Shown: positions 24,805 through 32,354, counted from the stretch's first letter. The stretch: DNA of 64,000 nt from JALYGY01 sp963800975 (GCA_963800975.1 CAWDDB010000014.1:682001-746000); one strand, 5' to 3'. The notes: generated by a model not told the origin, from the letters alone. Translations and numbers: made by a program.

Positions 24805-25977
24805 ATGCTTGCGGAGAGCACGACCATCGCGCCGCACGGCGGATACCTGGTAGATCGCAGCGCGCCGGAGGAAGACCGGGGTGACCTCGTGAGGGAGGCC
24901 CTCGGGCTACCCAGGGTGCCCCTCGATGCCAGGTCACTCTCGGATCTGCAGATGATCGCCAGCGGCGTCTTCAGTCCCCTCGAGGGCTTTATGCTGCAGG
25001 ACGACTACGAATCGGTCGTCGAGGACATGCGCCTTGCCAACGGCCTGGCCTGGAGCATGCCCGTCACCCTTGCCGCCGAGGAGGAGATCGCCCGCTCCCT
25101 CAGGGAAGGCACGCACGTTGCGCTGGTGGACGGTACGGGTAGGCCCGTCGCAACCATGTACCTGAGGGCTCGCTACCCCTACGACAAGGAGCGCGAGGCG
25201 CTCGAGGTCTACCGCACCACCGACCGCGAGCACCCGGGGGTGGACTACCTCTACCGCCAGGGCGACGTCCTGCTCGGCGGGGAGATCGAACTTCTGCGAC
25301 GCGCCGACCGCGGTCCCTTCCCCGGCTACTACTACGAGCCGAGGGAGCTCAGGAAGACCTTCGCCGAGAAGGGCTGGAGGAAGGTGGTCGGCTTCCAGAC
25401 CCGCAACCCCGTCCACCGCGCCCACGAGTACATCCAGAAGAGCGCGCTCGAGACCGTCGACGGGCTGCTCCTGAACCCCCTCGTCGGAGAGACCAAGTCG
25501 GACGACATACCGGCAGACGTCCGGATGCGCTCTTACGAGGTTATCCTGGATCGGTACTATCCGGCGGAGCGCACCGTGCTCGCGGTATTCCCGGCGGCGA
25601 TGAGGTACGCGGGGCCGAGGGAGGCCGTCTTCCACGCGATCGCGCGCAAGAACTACGGCTGCACGCACTTCATCGTGGGCCGCGACCACGCGGGGGTGGG
25701 CAGCTACTACGGCACCTACGACGCCCAGCACATCTTCGAGGAGTTCTCGGAGGAGGAGCTCGGGATCACCCCCCTCTTCTTCGAGCACGCCTTCTTCTGC
25801 AAGGAGTGTCAGGGGATGGCCTCGGGCAAGACGTGCCCTCACGAGGCCGAGTCCCACGTCTTTTTCTCAGGGACGAAGGTGAGGGAGATGCTAGGGAGGG
25901 GAGAGTACCCGCCGCCCGAGTTCTCCAGGCCTGAGGTCGTGAAGGTCCTCATCGACGGCATGAGGAGGGACGCCTGA
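24805..25977 (+). CDS. sat: Sulfate adenylyltransferase (ATP sulfurylase)
   Basis: 390 aa, the usual size of the single-chain bacterial Sat rather than the CysDN heterodimer. ATG follows GAGGAG. Catalytic motifs are VVGFQTRNPVHRAHEYIQK (QTRN and HxxH nucleotide-binding elements), LLNPLVGETKSDDIP and FIVGRDHAGVGSYYG. It makes adenosine 5'-phosphosulfate (APS) from sulfate and ATP. The APS kinase gene lies 4.8 kb downstream at 30788, and no APS or PAPS reductase is present in the window, so the product likely feeds sulfation. Confidence 0.95.
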   Translation: MLAESTTIAPHGGYLVDRSAPEEDRGDLVREALGLPRVPLDARSLSDLQMIASGVFSPLEGFMLQDDYESVVEDMRLANGLAWSMPVTLAAEEEIARSLREGTHVALVDGTGRPVATMYLRARYPYDKEREALEVYRTTDREHPGVDYLYRQGDVLLGGEIELLRRADRGPFPGYYYEPRELRKTFAEKGWRKVVGFQTRNPVHRAHEYIQKSALETVDGLLLNPLVGETKSDDIPADVRMRSYEVILDRYYPAERTVLAVFPAAMRYAGPREAVFHAIARKNYGCTHFIVGRDHAGVGSYYGTYDAQHIFEEFSEEELGITPLFFEHAFFCKECQGMASGKTCPHEAESHVFFSGTKVREMLGRGEYPPPEFSRPEVVKVLIDGMRRDA

Positions 25978-26054
25978 TCCTGGACGACCCCGCAGGGGTC
26001 GCGCGGGCCCGGTGCTAAAAAGACCGCGGGGTCGCACGGTTGCCGGAGACAGAC
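25978..26054. other. Intergenic hairpin between sat and the sigma factor gene
   Basis: GACCCC-gca-GGGGTC forms a short stem right after the sat stop (25985-25999), and the same ring of bases recurs inverted as CGCGGGGTCGC near 26024-26034, allowing alternative pairing. It could attenuate transcription into the sigma factor gene. No T-run is present. Confidence 0.35.
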
Positions 26055-26911
26055 GTGACGCTTGCTCCCACTTCTCCGCCTGATTCCGAGACGCGGAAGC
26101 CCGGGCCACGGAGGCGTGAAGCGCCGGACGCGTTGTGGGCCTATTTGAGCCGCATCTCCCGCGGCAACCTCCTGACGCACCTGGAGGAGATCGAGCTCGG
26201 GAGGAGGGTTCGTGCCGGCGACCGGCTCGCCCGCCGGACGCTGACCGAGAAGAACCTGCGGCTCGTCGTCTCAGTGGCCGTGGGGTACCGCGGCCGCGGG
26301 GTGCCGCTCGAGGACCTCATCCAGGAGGGCAACGTAGGCCTGATCGAGGCCGTCGAGAGATTCGACCCCGAGATGGGCAACAGGTTCTCGACCTACGCCG
26401 TATGGCGCATCCGCAAGGCCGTCCAGAGGGCCGCCGGTCAGTCGCCCGCCATCAGGGTGCCGCGCAACGCCAGGGATAGACTGGGCGCCTTGAACCACGC
26501 CCGCGGAGAGCTGCGCGCGGAGCTCGGACGGGAGCCCGGCGAGACGGAAGCGGCGGACAGGCTGGGTTGGGAGGTCGCCGAGGTCCGTGCCACCTCCCGG
26601 ACCGTCCTTGACGCCACGAGCCTGGATCAACCGCACGGCCCCGCGGAGGACGCCCCCGCTTTCGCCGAGTTCGTGGCCGACGAGATCAGCCCAGAGGTGA
26701 CGGAGACGGCCGTGCGCCGGGTGGAACTGGACAGGATACGCCGGGCCCTCGAGCTACTCCCAGACCGCGCCCGCCACGTGGTGGTGCGTCGCTACGGGCT
26801 CGACGGGCGCGAGCCGCCGGTCTCGCAGAGCTCGCCGCCGAGCTTGGCATCTCCAGGCAAGGCGTTAGCCAGCTACAACAGAGATCGGTGCGACGGTTGA
26901 AGGCCGTCTAG
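26055..26911 (+). CDS. Sigma-70 family RNA polymerase sigma factor, frameshifted in region 4.2
   Basis: The GTG at 26055 follows GGAG (26045-26048); a TTG at 26040 also opens the frame. Region 1.2 (ALWAYLSRISRGNLLTHLEE), region 2 (LTEKNLRLVVSVAVGYRGRG, then LEDLIQEGNVGLIEAVERFD and RFSTYAVWRIRKAVQRA), region 3 and region 4.1 (LELLPDRARHVVVRRYGLDG) are intact. After GREP near 26815 the frame reads unrelated residues and stops at 26900. In the -1 frame the expected helix-turn-helix appears: GLAELAAELGISRQGVSQLQ then QRSVRRLKAV and a stop at 26911. One missing base explains this. Either an inactivating mutation or a sequencing error. Confidence 0.82.
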
Positions 26912-26947
26912 AACGGCGGGGAGCCCCACCACGCGACCAGCCGTTTT
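26912..26947 (+). terminator. Candidate terminator after the sigma factor gene
   Basis: AACGGC (26912-26917) pairs with GCCGTT (26940-26945), enclosing an inner GGGG-ag-CCCC stem, and TTTT follows at 26944-26947. It lies between the sigma factor stop and the convergent 59-aa gene. Confidence 0.45.
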
Positions 26948-26955
26948 CCCGATCC

Positions 26956-27135
26956 TCACTCGGGACGGCCGCCGGCATCGACAGGCGGCACGCTGGGATC
27001 CACAACGCCCGCGTCTGGCACGGAACCCAGTTCGCCTTCCGCCTCCGGTCCGCCCTGAACCGGATACCAGATATCCAGACCCTGACTACCCGCCCTGTCC
27101 CACATCTCGTACCAGAGATCCAAGTCCCACTTCAT
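26956..27135 (-). CDS. 59-aa acidic, Trp/Tyr-rich small protein, unknown
   Basis: Reads MKWDLDLWYEMWDRAGSQGL then DIWYPVQGGPEAEGELGSVP and an acidic Pro/Gly tail ending GGRPE. The ATG at 27135 is preceded by GAGGAGG eight bases away, a strong ribosome site. Five Trp and two Tyr lie within the first 34 residues, arranged as an amphipathic N-terminal helix, and there is no transmembrane segment. I do not recognise a family. It is convergent with the sigma factor and divergent from the Stf0 gene, inside the sulfate island, and could be a small regulator, possibly an anti-sigma-like or sulfotransferase partner. That role is speculation. Confidence 0.55.
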   Translation of the reverse strand: MKWDLDLWYEMWDRAGSQGLDIWYPVQGGPEAEGELGSVPDAGVVDPSVPPVDAGGRPE

Positions 27136-27384
27136 TCCCCCAACCTCCTCAAGACCGTTTGACGGTATTGTTTATTGTTTTAGTGGACAAATACATGCTA
27201 TCTCGCCGCTACTGATCCAGTCAAGGGTACGGGCGCGTTTCTCGGGCGTTATTCGGAGATGGGCGAGGGTAAGCACACGTGCGCGGATGGTGGGCGTCAG
27301 ACATATATTCATTAATTTTGTAGACTAGCTGATCTTGTCTGTGTTGGATTGTCCTGGAGTCTGTCAAACGAAAGGAGACGAGGC
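27136..27384. promoter_or_regulatory. AT-rich divergent control region upstream of Stf0 gene and 59-aa gene
   Basis: About 250 bases with two AT-rich blocks. Around 27165-27195 TATTGTTTATTGTTTTAGTGGACAA carries a minus-strand TTGTCC box ahead of the 59-aa gene, and a small ACCGT-caa-ACGGT stem lies at its ribosome-site side. At 27318-27327 TTGTAGACTA contains the GTAGAC half-site found in the island's operators, and the same 10-mer precedes cysC at 30732. Promoter boxes are not certain. Confidence 0.45.
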
Positions 27385-28266
27385 GTGGGAGAAAAGATCC
27401 CGGGGGCTTCGTATTTGATCTGTGCGACGCCGCGCAGCGGTAGCACGCTTCTGTGCGCCGCGCTGGAGAGCACGGGTATAGCGGGTCGGCCGGCGGAGCA
27501 CTTCGAGGTGTTGCTGGAGACGGGGCAGCCGAGGCAGCCGCGCGACTACTTCCAGCGCTCCAACGACCCCGAGGTATGGGCACTGCTGGACGACCGCGAG
27601 TTCAGGGAGATACTCGGCGAGTACGGGGGGCGGTACGCCGAGCATCCGGCGCGGCGCGACCCTTCGTGGCGTCCGCCGGACTTCGAGGCGCTGGTCGAGG
27701 GGGCCTTGCGGGACGGGACGACCGAGAACGGCGTGCTGGGGACCAAGATCATGTGGGCCTACTTCCGAGACTTCGTGCGCCTGGCGCGCCGAGCTCGGGG
27801 GCTCGACGAGATGCGTCCGTGCGAAGTCCCCTGGTCCGTCCTGCCGAACCTCAGGCGCCTCGTCTGGATCCGGCGCGCGGACACCACGCGCCAGGCGGTC
27901 TCGTTGTGGAAGGCGCTCCAGACCCAGCAGTGGCGTCAGGACTCCGACGAGGACGTCGGCGGGCAGGGGCTGCGGTTCAGCTTCCCCGCCGTGAGGCACC
28001 TCAAGCTACGCATCGACGAGCACAACGACGCCTGGCAGGGCTTCTTCGACGGCTGCGGGGTGGAACCGCTCAAGGTGGTATACGAGGAGCTGGCCGAGGA
28101 TTACGAGGCGACCGTGATGCGGCTACTCGACGGCATCGGGATCCCGATACCCCAGAACTTTTCCGTCGAGAAGCCTAAAATGAAGCGGCAGGCGGACGAG
28201 CTCTCGGAAGAGTGGGTTCGTCTCTACGACGAGCGGGCCGCGACGCTGGCGGCCGGAAAGGGGTAA
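27385..28266 (+). CDS. Stf0-type sulfotransferase (trehalose 2-sulfotransferase-like)
   Basis: 293 aa from the GTG at 27385 (AAAGGAG seven bases upstream). Stf0 hallmarks: SYLICATPRSGSTLLCAALE (5'-PSB loop), STGIAGRPAEHFE right after it, GTKIMWAYFRDFV (the Stf0 GGKxMW region), RLVWIRRADTTRQAVSLWKA then LQTQQWR (3'-PB motif and conserved W), and the C-terminal ADELSEEWVRLYDER. Mycobacterial Stf0 transfers sulfate from PAPS to trehalose. Trehalose is a compatible solute in many stress-tolerant actinobacteria, so trehalose is a reasonable acceptor here, though not shown. It is 6 bp from the following sulfatase, indicating an operon. Confidence 0.88.
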   Translation: MGEKIPGASYLICATPRSGSTLLCAALESTGIAGRPAEHFEVLLETGQPRQPRDYFQRSNDPEVWALLDDREFREILGEYGGRYAEHPARRDPSWRPPDFEALVEGALRDGTTENGVLGTKIMWAYFRDFVRLARRARGLDEMRPCEVPWSVLPNLRRLVWIRRADTTRQAVSLWKALQTQQWRQDSDEDVGGQGLRFSFPAVRHLKLRIDEHNDAWQGFFDGCGVEPLKVVYEELAEDYEATVMRLLDGIGIPIPQNFSVEKPKMKRQADELSEEWVRLYDERAATLAAGKG

Positions 28267-28272
28267 AAGGTC

Positions 28273-29577
28273 TTGCCGGATCGTCCCAACATCCTCTACG
28301 TCCACTCCCATGATACGGGCAGGTGGGTAAGGCCCTACGGCCACGCCGTGAGGACGCCCAACATCCAGCGCCTCGCAGAGGAGGGTGTGATCTTCCGCAA
28401 GGCCTTCTGTGCCGCCCCGACCTGCTCGGGCAGCCGAGCGTGCCTGCTGACGGGCCAGTACGCCCACTCGAACGGGATGGTGGGTCTCGCCCACCGCGGC
28501 TTCGAGCTGAAGGATTACCGCCACCACATCGTCCACACCCTGCACGAGCTCGGCTACTGGTCGGCGTTGATCGGCGAGCAACACATCTCCAAGAAGCCCG
28601 ACGTTATCGGCTACGACGAGGTCTACAAGATCCCGACCAACCACACCGACGACGTCGTGCCGGTGACCCTGGATCTCCTGGAGCGCGCGAGCGACAGGCC
28701 CTTTTTCCTCTCCGTCGGCTTCTTCGAGACGCACCGCGAGTGGTTCCGGCCCTCCTCCCCGAAGAAGGCCAACTACGTCATGCCTCCCCCCAACTTGCCG
28801 GACACCCCCGAGACTCGCCTGGACATGGCTGCTTTCCAGGAGAGCGCCCGCTCACTCGACCGCGGCGTGGGCGCCGTCCTCGACGCCGTCGACGCCGAGG
28901 GGCTCACGGAGAACACGCTCGTGATCTGCACCACGGACCACGGCCTCGCCTTCCCTGGCGCCAAGGCCACCCTGTACGACCGCGGCCTGGGCGTCATGCT
29001 GATCCTGCGCGGCCCAGGCGGGTTTTCCGGCGGCAAGGCCGTCGACGCGCTCGTCTCGCACATCGACCTCTTCCCGACCGTCTGCGAGCTCGCGGGGGCA
29101 GAACGCCCCGGCTGGTTGCAGGGCGAGTCCCTCCTGCCCCTGGTAAACGGCGAGGCGAGCGAGGTCCGCGAGACCCTATTCGCCGAGAAGACCTACCACG
29201 TCGCCTACGAGCCGGAGCGCTGCGCCCGCACCCACCGCTGGAAGTACATCCGCCGCTTCGACGACGAGCACCCTACCCCCGTGCTGGCGAACATAGACGA
29301 CGGGCCCTCCAAGGACGTCATCCTCTCCAACGGGTGGGCCGAGCGGCCCGTCCCCGCCGAACAACTCTACGACCTCCTCCACGACCCGAACGAGGCGAAC
29401 AACCTGGCCTCAGACCCCGTCTTCGGCGGCGTTCTCGAAGATATGCGCGCGCGCCTGGATGCGTGGATGCGCGAGACGGAAGACCCGCTCCTCGAAGGCC
29501 CCGTCCCGGCCCCGCAAGGCGCGGAGGTCAACGGCCGGGATCAGCTCTCCCCGGCGGATCCCACGACTACTGTGTAG
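28273..29577 (+). CDS. Type I sulfatase family protein (SGSH/S1-like) with CSGSR motif
   Basis: 434 aa from a TTG at 28273, only 6 bp after the Stf0 stop. N-terminal ILYVHSHDTGRWVRPYGH (metal site in the form typical of heparan N-sulfatase-like bacterial sulfatases), FCAAPTCSGSRACLLTGQYA (formylglycine site; Cys kept, usual Pro replaced by Gly), VICTTDHGLAFPGAKATLYD (Asp-His ligands) and a C-terminal LYDLLHDPNEANNLASDP. No signal peptide, so likely cytosolic. Paired with a sulfotransferase it could reverse sulfation or recycle sulfate. No formylglycine-generating enzyme is in the window. Confidence 0.88.
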   Translation: MPDRPNILYVHSHDTGRWVRPYGHAVRTPNIQRLAEEGVIFRKAFCAAPTCSGSRACLLTGQYAHSNGMVGLAHRGFELKDYRHHIVHTLHELGYWSALIGEQHISKKPDVIGYDEVYKIPTNHTDDVVPVTLDLLERASDRPFFLSVGFFETHREWFRPSSPKKANYVMPPPNLPDTPETRLDMAAFQESARSLDRGVGAVLDAVDAEGLTENTLVICTTDHGLAFPGAKATLYDRGLGVMLILRGPGGFSGGKAVDALVSHIDLFPTVCELAGAERPGWLQGESLLPLVNGEASEVRETLFAEKTYHVAYEPERCARTHRWKYIRRFDDEHPTPVLANIDDGPSKDVILSNGWAERPVPAEQLYDLLHDPNEANNLASDPVFGGVLEDMRARLDAWMRETEDPLLEGPVPAPQGAEVNGRDQLSPADPTTTV

Positions 29578-29627
29578 AGTCATATAGGCCACCTGGCACA
29601 ATTTTCGGAGATCCCGGCCCGTAACCC

Positions 29628-29656
29628 TTGACACCCCCCCACCGGCTGTGTAAAGT
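29628..29656 (+). promoter_or_regulatory. Promoter TTGACA-N17-TAAAGT of TauE/SafE paralogue 2
   Basis: Consensus -35 TTGACA (29628-29633) and -10 TAAAGT (29651-29656) spaced 17 bases, matching the promoter of the sulfatase-fold gene at 22393-22421 including the trailing CCC. Predicted start about 29663, 55 bases before the GTG. Confidence 0.65.
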
Positions 29657-29673
29657 CCCGCCGTACTTCTTTT

Positions 29674-29694
29674 TGTGTACGAAAACGGTAGGCA
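29674..29694 (+). promoter_or_regulatory. Operator-like palindrome TGTGTAC-N7-GTAGGCA
   Basis: Same 7-7-7 architecture as 22435-22455, with one substitution in each arm, and lying just downstream of the predicted transcription start. It ends 23 bases before the start codon, so a bound protein would block elongation or initiation. Confidence 0.6.
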
Positions 29695-29717
29695 AAGGCG
29701 TCAATTGGAGGTAGCGG

Positions 29718-30617
29718 GTGCGTAATCTGGTAGTTCTGGCGATACTAGGCTTTGTGGCACAGCTGGTGGACGGGTCGATGGGCATGGCCTACGGCGTGAC
29801 GTCCACGACGCTGTTGCTGGCCATAGCGGGCCTGACGCCGGCGCTGGCGTCGACGGTCGTGCACATCTCCGAGGTAGGCACCTGCGCCATGTCGGGGGTC
29901 TCGCACTGGCGCTTCGGCAACGTGGACTGGTCCAAGATCGTCTGGCTCGCCATTCCGGGCGCGATCGGCGCGTTTGTCGGGGCCTATGTCCTCGTCAGCG
30001 TCATAGACGCCGCTGTAGCAGAGCCCTTCGTGGCCATCTTCCTGTTCCTGCTGGGTGCCTACGTCCTGGTCCGTTTCGCCTTCAACCGGACCAGCGAGGT
30101 CGTGCAGAACCTGCCGATCCCGCGCGCCTTCCTCTCCCCGCTCGGCCTGATCGCGGGCTTCCTCGACGCGGTCGGAGGCGGGGGTTGGGGTCCGATCTCC
30201 ACGCCCACCCTGCTCTCTTCGGGCCGCATGGAGCCGCGCAAGGTCGTAGGCACGGTCGACACCAGCGAGTTCCTCGTCGCTCTCGCCGCCAGCATCGGGT
30301 TCCTGATCTCGCTGAGTTTCTCTGGGGTGCCCTGGGGCGTTGTCGGCGCGCTGCTCGCCGGCGGCCTGGTAGCAGCCCCGATAGCCGCGTGGGTCGTGCG
30401 GCATCTCAACGCCCGCATACTCGGGACAACGGTCGGCGGCTTTATCCTGCTGGTCAACGCCCGTACGTTCCTGTCGGCCGTCGGCGTGGACCCGAGCCTG
30501 AACCTGATCGTCTACGCGGCCATCCTGGTGGTCTGGGGCACGGCCCTCTTCTTCGCCATCACCGCCGTGCGCCGCGAGCGCAAGCCGGTGCTCGAGACCG
30601 AGCCTACCTCTACCTAG
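29718..30617 (+). CDS. TauE/SafE family sulfite/organosulfonate exporter (paralogue 2)
   Basis: 299 aa, GTG at 29718 with GGAGG upstream. Two-repeat TauE/SafE pattern: VAQLVDGSMGMAYGVTSTTL, SGVSHWRFGNVDWSKIVW and LIAGFLDAVGGGGWGPISTP, with eight hydrophobic helices. Closely paralogous to the gene at 21330-22232, which lies at the other edge of the island in opposite orientation. It has its own promoter and operator that match those of the sulfatase-fold gene, so both units are probably co-regulated. The transported anion could be sulfite, sulfate or a sulfated product. Confidence 0.88.
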   Translation: MRNLVVLAILGFVAQLVDGSMGMAYGVTSTTLLLAIAGLTPALASTVVHISEVGTCAMSGVSHWRFGNVDWSKIVWLAIPGAIGAFVGAYVLVSVIDAAVAEPFVAIFLFLLGAYVLVRFAFNRTSEVVQNLPIPRAFLSPLGLIAGFLDAVGGGGWGPISTPTLLSSGRMEPRKVVGTVDTSEFLVALAASIGFLISLSFSGVPWGVVGALLAGGLVAAPIAAWVVRHLNARILGTTVGGFILLVNARTFLSAVGVDPSLNLIVYAAILVVWGTALFFAITAVRRERKPVLETEPTST

Positions 30618-30787
30618 ACAAGCTGCGGGTTACCGCAGAACCGCTTCCGGCCGGGGCCACGTCCCGGCCGGATTCTTTGCGTAAAGCGCTCGCGGGGTTA
30701 GCGGCCCCGGTCTGAAATGGTGCGCCCGCGGTTGTAGACTACGGGCCGGCACGACGCAACAGGTACAAAACAGAAAGGAGCCCTAAA
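30618..30787 (+). promoter_or_regulatory. Leader region of the cysC-usp unit
   Basis: Just after the TauE gene, CCGGCCGGGGCCACGTCCCGGCCGG (split here by its own loop) forms a GC-rich stem around 30648-30670 that could end the previous transcript. TTGTAGACTA at 30732-30741, identical to 27318-27327, includes the palindrome GTAG-A-CTAC. AAAGGAG at 30775-30781 is the ribosome site for the TTG at 30788. No clear -35 box was found. Confidence 0.45.
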
Positions 30788-31372
30788 TTGGAAAACGGAG
30801 CGGAGAACCAGCGCGGTTTCACCCTGTGGTTCACGGGCCTATCCGGAGCGGGCAAGACCACGATAAGCGAGCTCGTCGAGAGGGAGCTCAAGGAGCGAAG
30901 CCTCAGGGTAGAGGTCCTAGACGGCGACATCGTGCGCACCAACCTCTCCAAGGGCCTCAGCTTCTCCAGGGACGACCGCAACATAAACGTGCTCAGGATC
31001 GGCTTCGTGGCGAACCTGCTCACCCGCAACGGTGTCGGCGTTATCGTCTCGGCCATTTCGCCCTACAAGGAGGCCCGCGACCAGGTGCGGCGCCGGATCA
31101 TCGATTTCGTGGAGGTCTTCGTGGACGTCCCGCTGGAGGTCGCGGCCGAGCGCGACGTGAAGGGCCTGTACAAGAAGGCGTTTGCGGGCGAGATCGACCA
31201 GTTCACGGGCGTCTCCGACCCCTACGAGCCCCCCGTCGCCCCTGACCTCGTCCTAAAAACCGACGAGGAGACGCCGGAGGAGAGCGCGAAGAGGGTCATA
31301 GAGAAGCTGGAGTTCTTCGGCTACCTCTGGTCTCCCACCGCGGAGACCGAGTACAACTGGAGCAATCGCTAG
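30788..31372 (+). CDS. cysC: Adenylylsulfate kinase (APS kinase)
   Basis: 194 aa, stand-alone (no fused CysN or Sat). TTG at 30788 follows AAAGGAG. P-loop WFTGLSGAGKTTISELVERE, then VLDGDIVRTNLSKGLSFSRD with RDDRNINVLRIGFVANLL (APS binding) and GVIVSAISPYKEARDQVR (the family's conserved Ser), and ERDVKGLYKKAFAGEIDQFT. It phosphorylates APS to PAPS, the donor for the sulfotransferases at 24021, 27385 and 40145. It overlaps no gene but is 4 bp from usp, so they are cotranscribed. Confidence 0.95.
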   Translation: MENGAENQRGFTLWFTGLSGAGKTTISELVERELKERSLRVEVLDGDIVRTNLSKGLSFSRDDRNINVLRIGFVANLLTRNGVGVIVSAISPYKEARDQVRRRIIDFVEVFVDVPLEVAAERDVKGLYKKAFAGEIDQFTGVSDPYEPPVAPDLVLKTDEETPEESAKRVIEKLEFFGYLWSPTAETEYNWSNR

Positions 31373-31376
31373 AAGA

Positions 31377-31850
31377 TTGGACAACAACTTGAGTATATTT
31401 CCGACGCACATCTTGCTGGCCACCGACGGCTCTCCGCACGCGAAGCTGGCGGCGACGACGGCGGTGGACCTCGCGCAGAGCACCGACTCCCGGCTGCACG
31501 TCGTCGCGGTCGGGCGCACGTTTCCGGCCGCCGTCTACGAGGCCTACGCCGACTCGGAGCAAGAAGCGCTCAGGCGCGAAGCTCAGCAGGTCCTGGACGA
31601 TCAGGTAAGGGAGATCGAAGAGGCCGGCGGCACCGTCGCGGTCTCCCACCTCAAGATGGACGAAGAGCGGGACGAGGCCATCGTCCACCTGGCCGAGGAC
31701 ATAGGGGCCGGCCTGATAGTGATGGGCAGCCGCGGGTTCGGCGGCCTCAAGCGGGCCGTGCTCGGCAACGTGGCCGACTCCGTCGTGCGTCACGCCCACT
31801 GCCCCGTAATGGTCGTGCGACCCACCGAAGGCCAGAGCAAGCCTTTCTAG
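31377..31850 (+). CDS. Universal stress protein (UspA family)
   Basis: 157 aa, TTG start, 4 bp after cysC. ATP-binding Usp features: HILLATDGSPHAKLAATTAV at the N-terminus and GLIVMGSRGFGGLKRAVLGN then VADSVVRHAHCPVMVVR at the C-terminus (G-2x-G-9x-G pattern). Usp proteins bind ATP and modulate stress survival. Its fusion to the cysC transcript ties stress signalling to PAPS supply, consistent with sulfation being a stress or osmolyte response; this link is inference. Confidence 0.92.
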   Translation: MDNNLSIFPTHILLATDGSPHAKLAATTAVDLAQSTDSRLHVVAVGRTFPAAVYEAYADSEQEALRREAQQVLDDQVREIEEAGGTVAVSHLKMDEERDEAIVHLAEDIGAGLIVMGSRGFGGLKRAVLGNVADSVVRHAHCPVMVVRPTEGQSKPF

Positions 31851-31906
31851 CTCGCTCCGGCTTCGCCCGCCCCTCAAGATCTCCGCCCCGCCGGCAGCGT
31901 ACCGCA

Positions 31907-31928
31907 GCCCGAGATCTTTATCTCGGGC
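31907..31928. terminator. Bidirectional hairpin between usp and chrB
   Basis: GCCCGAGAT-cttt-ATCTCGGGC, perfect 9-bp arms and a four-base loop, lies in the 87-bp gap between the convergent usp and chrB C-terminal genes. No strong T-run on either side; placement supports a shared terminator. Confidence 0.55.
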
Positions 31929-31937
31929 GGCCCGATG

Positions 31938-32354
31938 CTAGAGTACCTCGCGGCTCAGGTAGGCGTAGAGCCCGTCGAAGATGGCGTCCGTGTAGCCGGT
32001 CAACGTCTCGTCGTCCGGGAGGACGAGTTGCATGCCGCGGACGATCGCGTCGAGCCCGTCTGACTCGAGGCGGCCGTATTTCTCGTCCATGAGGTCGGCG
32101 TCGTGTACTATCTCGGAGATCTCGGCCAGCACGGGATCCCCGAGCGAAAACTCCTTGAGGAAGGTCTCGAAGGAGCAATCGTCCCCGCGATGCGAGAACC
32201 TGGCTCCGGCGACGTCGAAGAGCTCGGCCCCCTTCAGAGCCTCGGCCGGATCCTCGAAAAATGAGAACGTGGCCTCGCCGTCCACGAAACGCCGGATCAG
32301 CCACACGCACGCCGTGCGGTCGACGTGGCACCCGCGACGGGTGGCCCAGAGCAT
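31938..32354 (-). CDS. chrB: ChrB C-terminal domain protein (chromate resistance), separate gene
   Basis: 138 aa. The ATG at 32354 overlaps the TGA of the preceding gene (TGATG), indicating translational coupling. ChrB C-terminal markers are GCHVDRTACVWLIRRFVDGE and FDVAGARFSHRGDDCSFETF, then EIVHDADLMDEKYG and GMQLVLPDDETL. In proteobacterial ChrB this domain is fused to the N-terminal domain; here they are two genes. ChrB senses chromate and is required for full ChrA-based resistance. A long open frame to 32861 is an artefact of antisense-like composition. Confidence 0.85.
   Translation of the reverse strand: MLWATRRGCHVDRTACVWLIRRFVDGEATFSFFEDPAEALKGAELFDVAGARFSHRGDDCSFETFLKEFSLGDPVLAEISEIVHDADLMDEKYGRLESDGLDAIVRGMQLVLPDDETLTGYTDAIFDGLYAYLSREVL

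Noticed and set aside
26800..26830. Programmed -1 frameshift in the sigma factor
   Set aside because: No slippery heptamer or downstream pseudoknot is evident; a base deletion or sequencing error is simpler.
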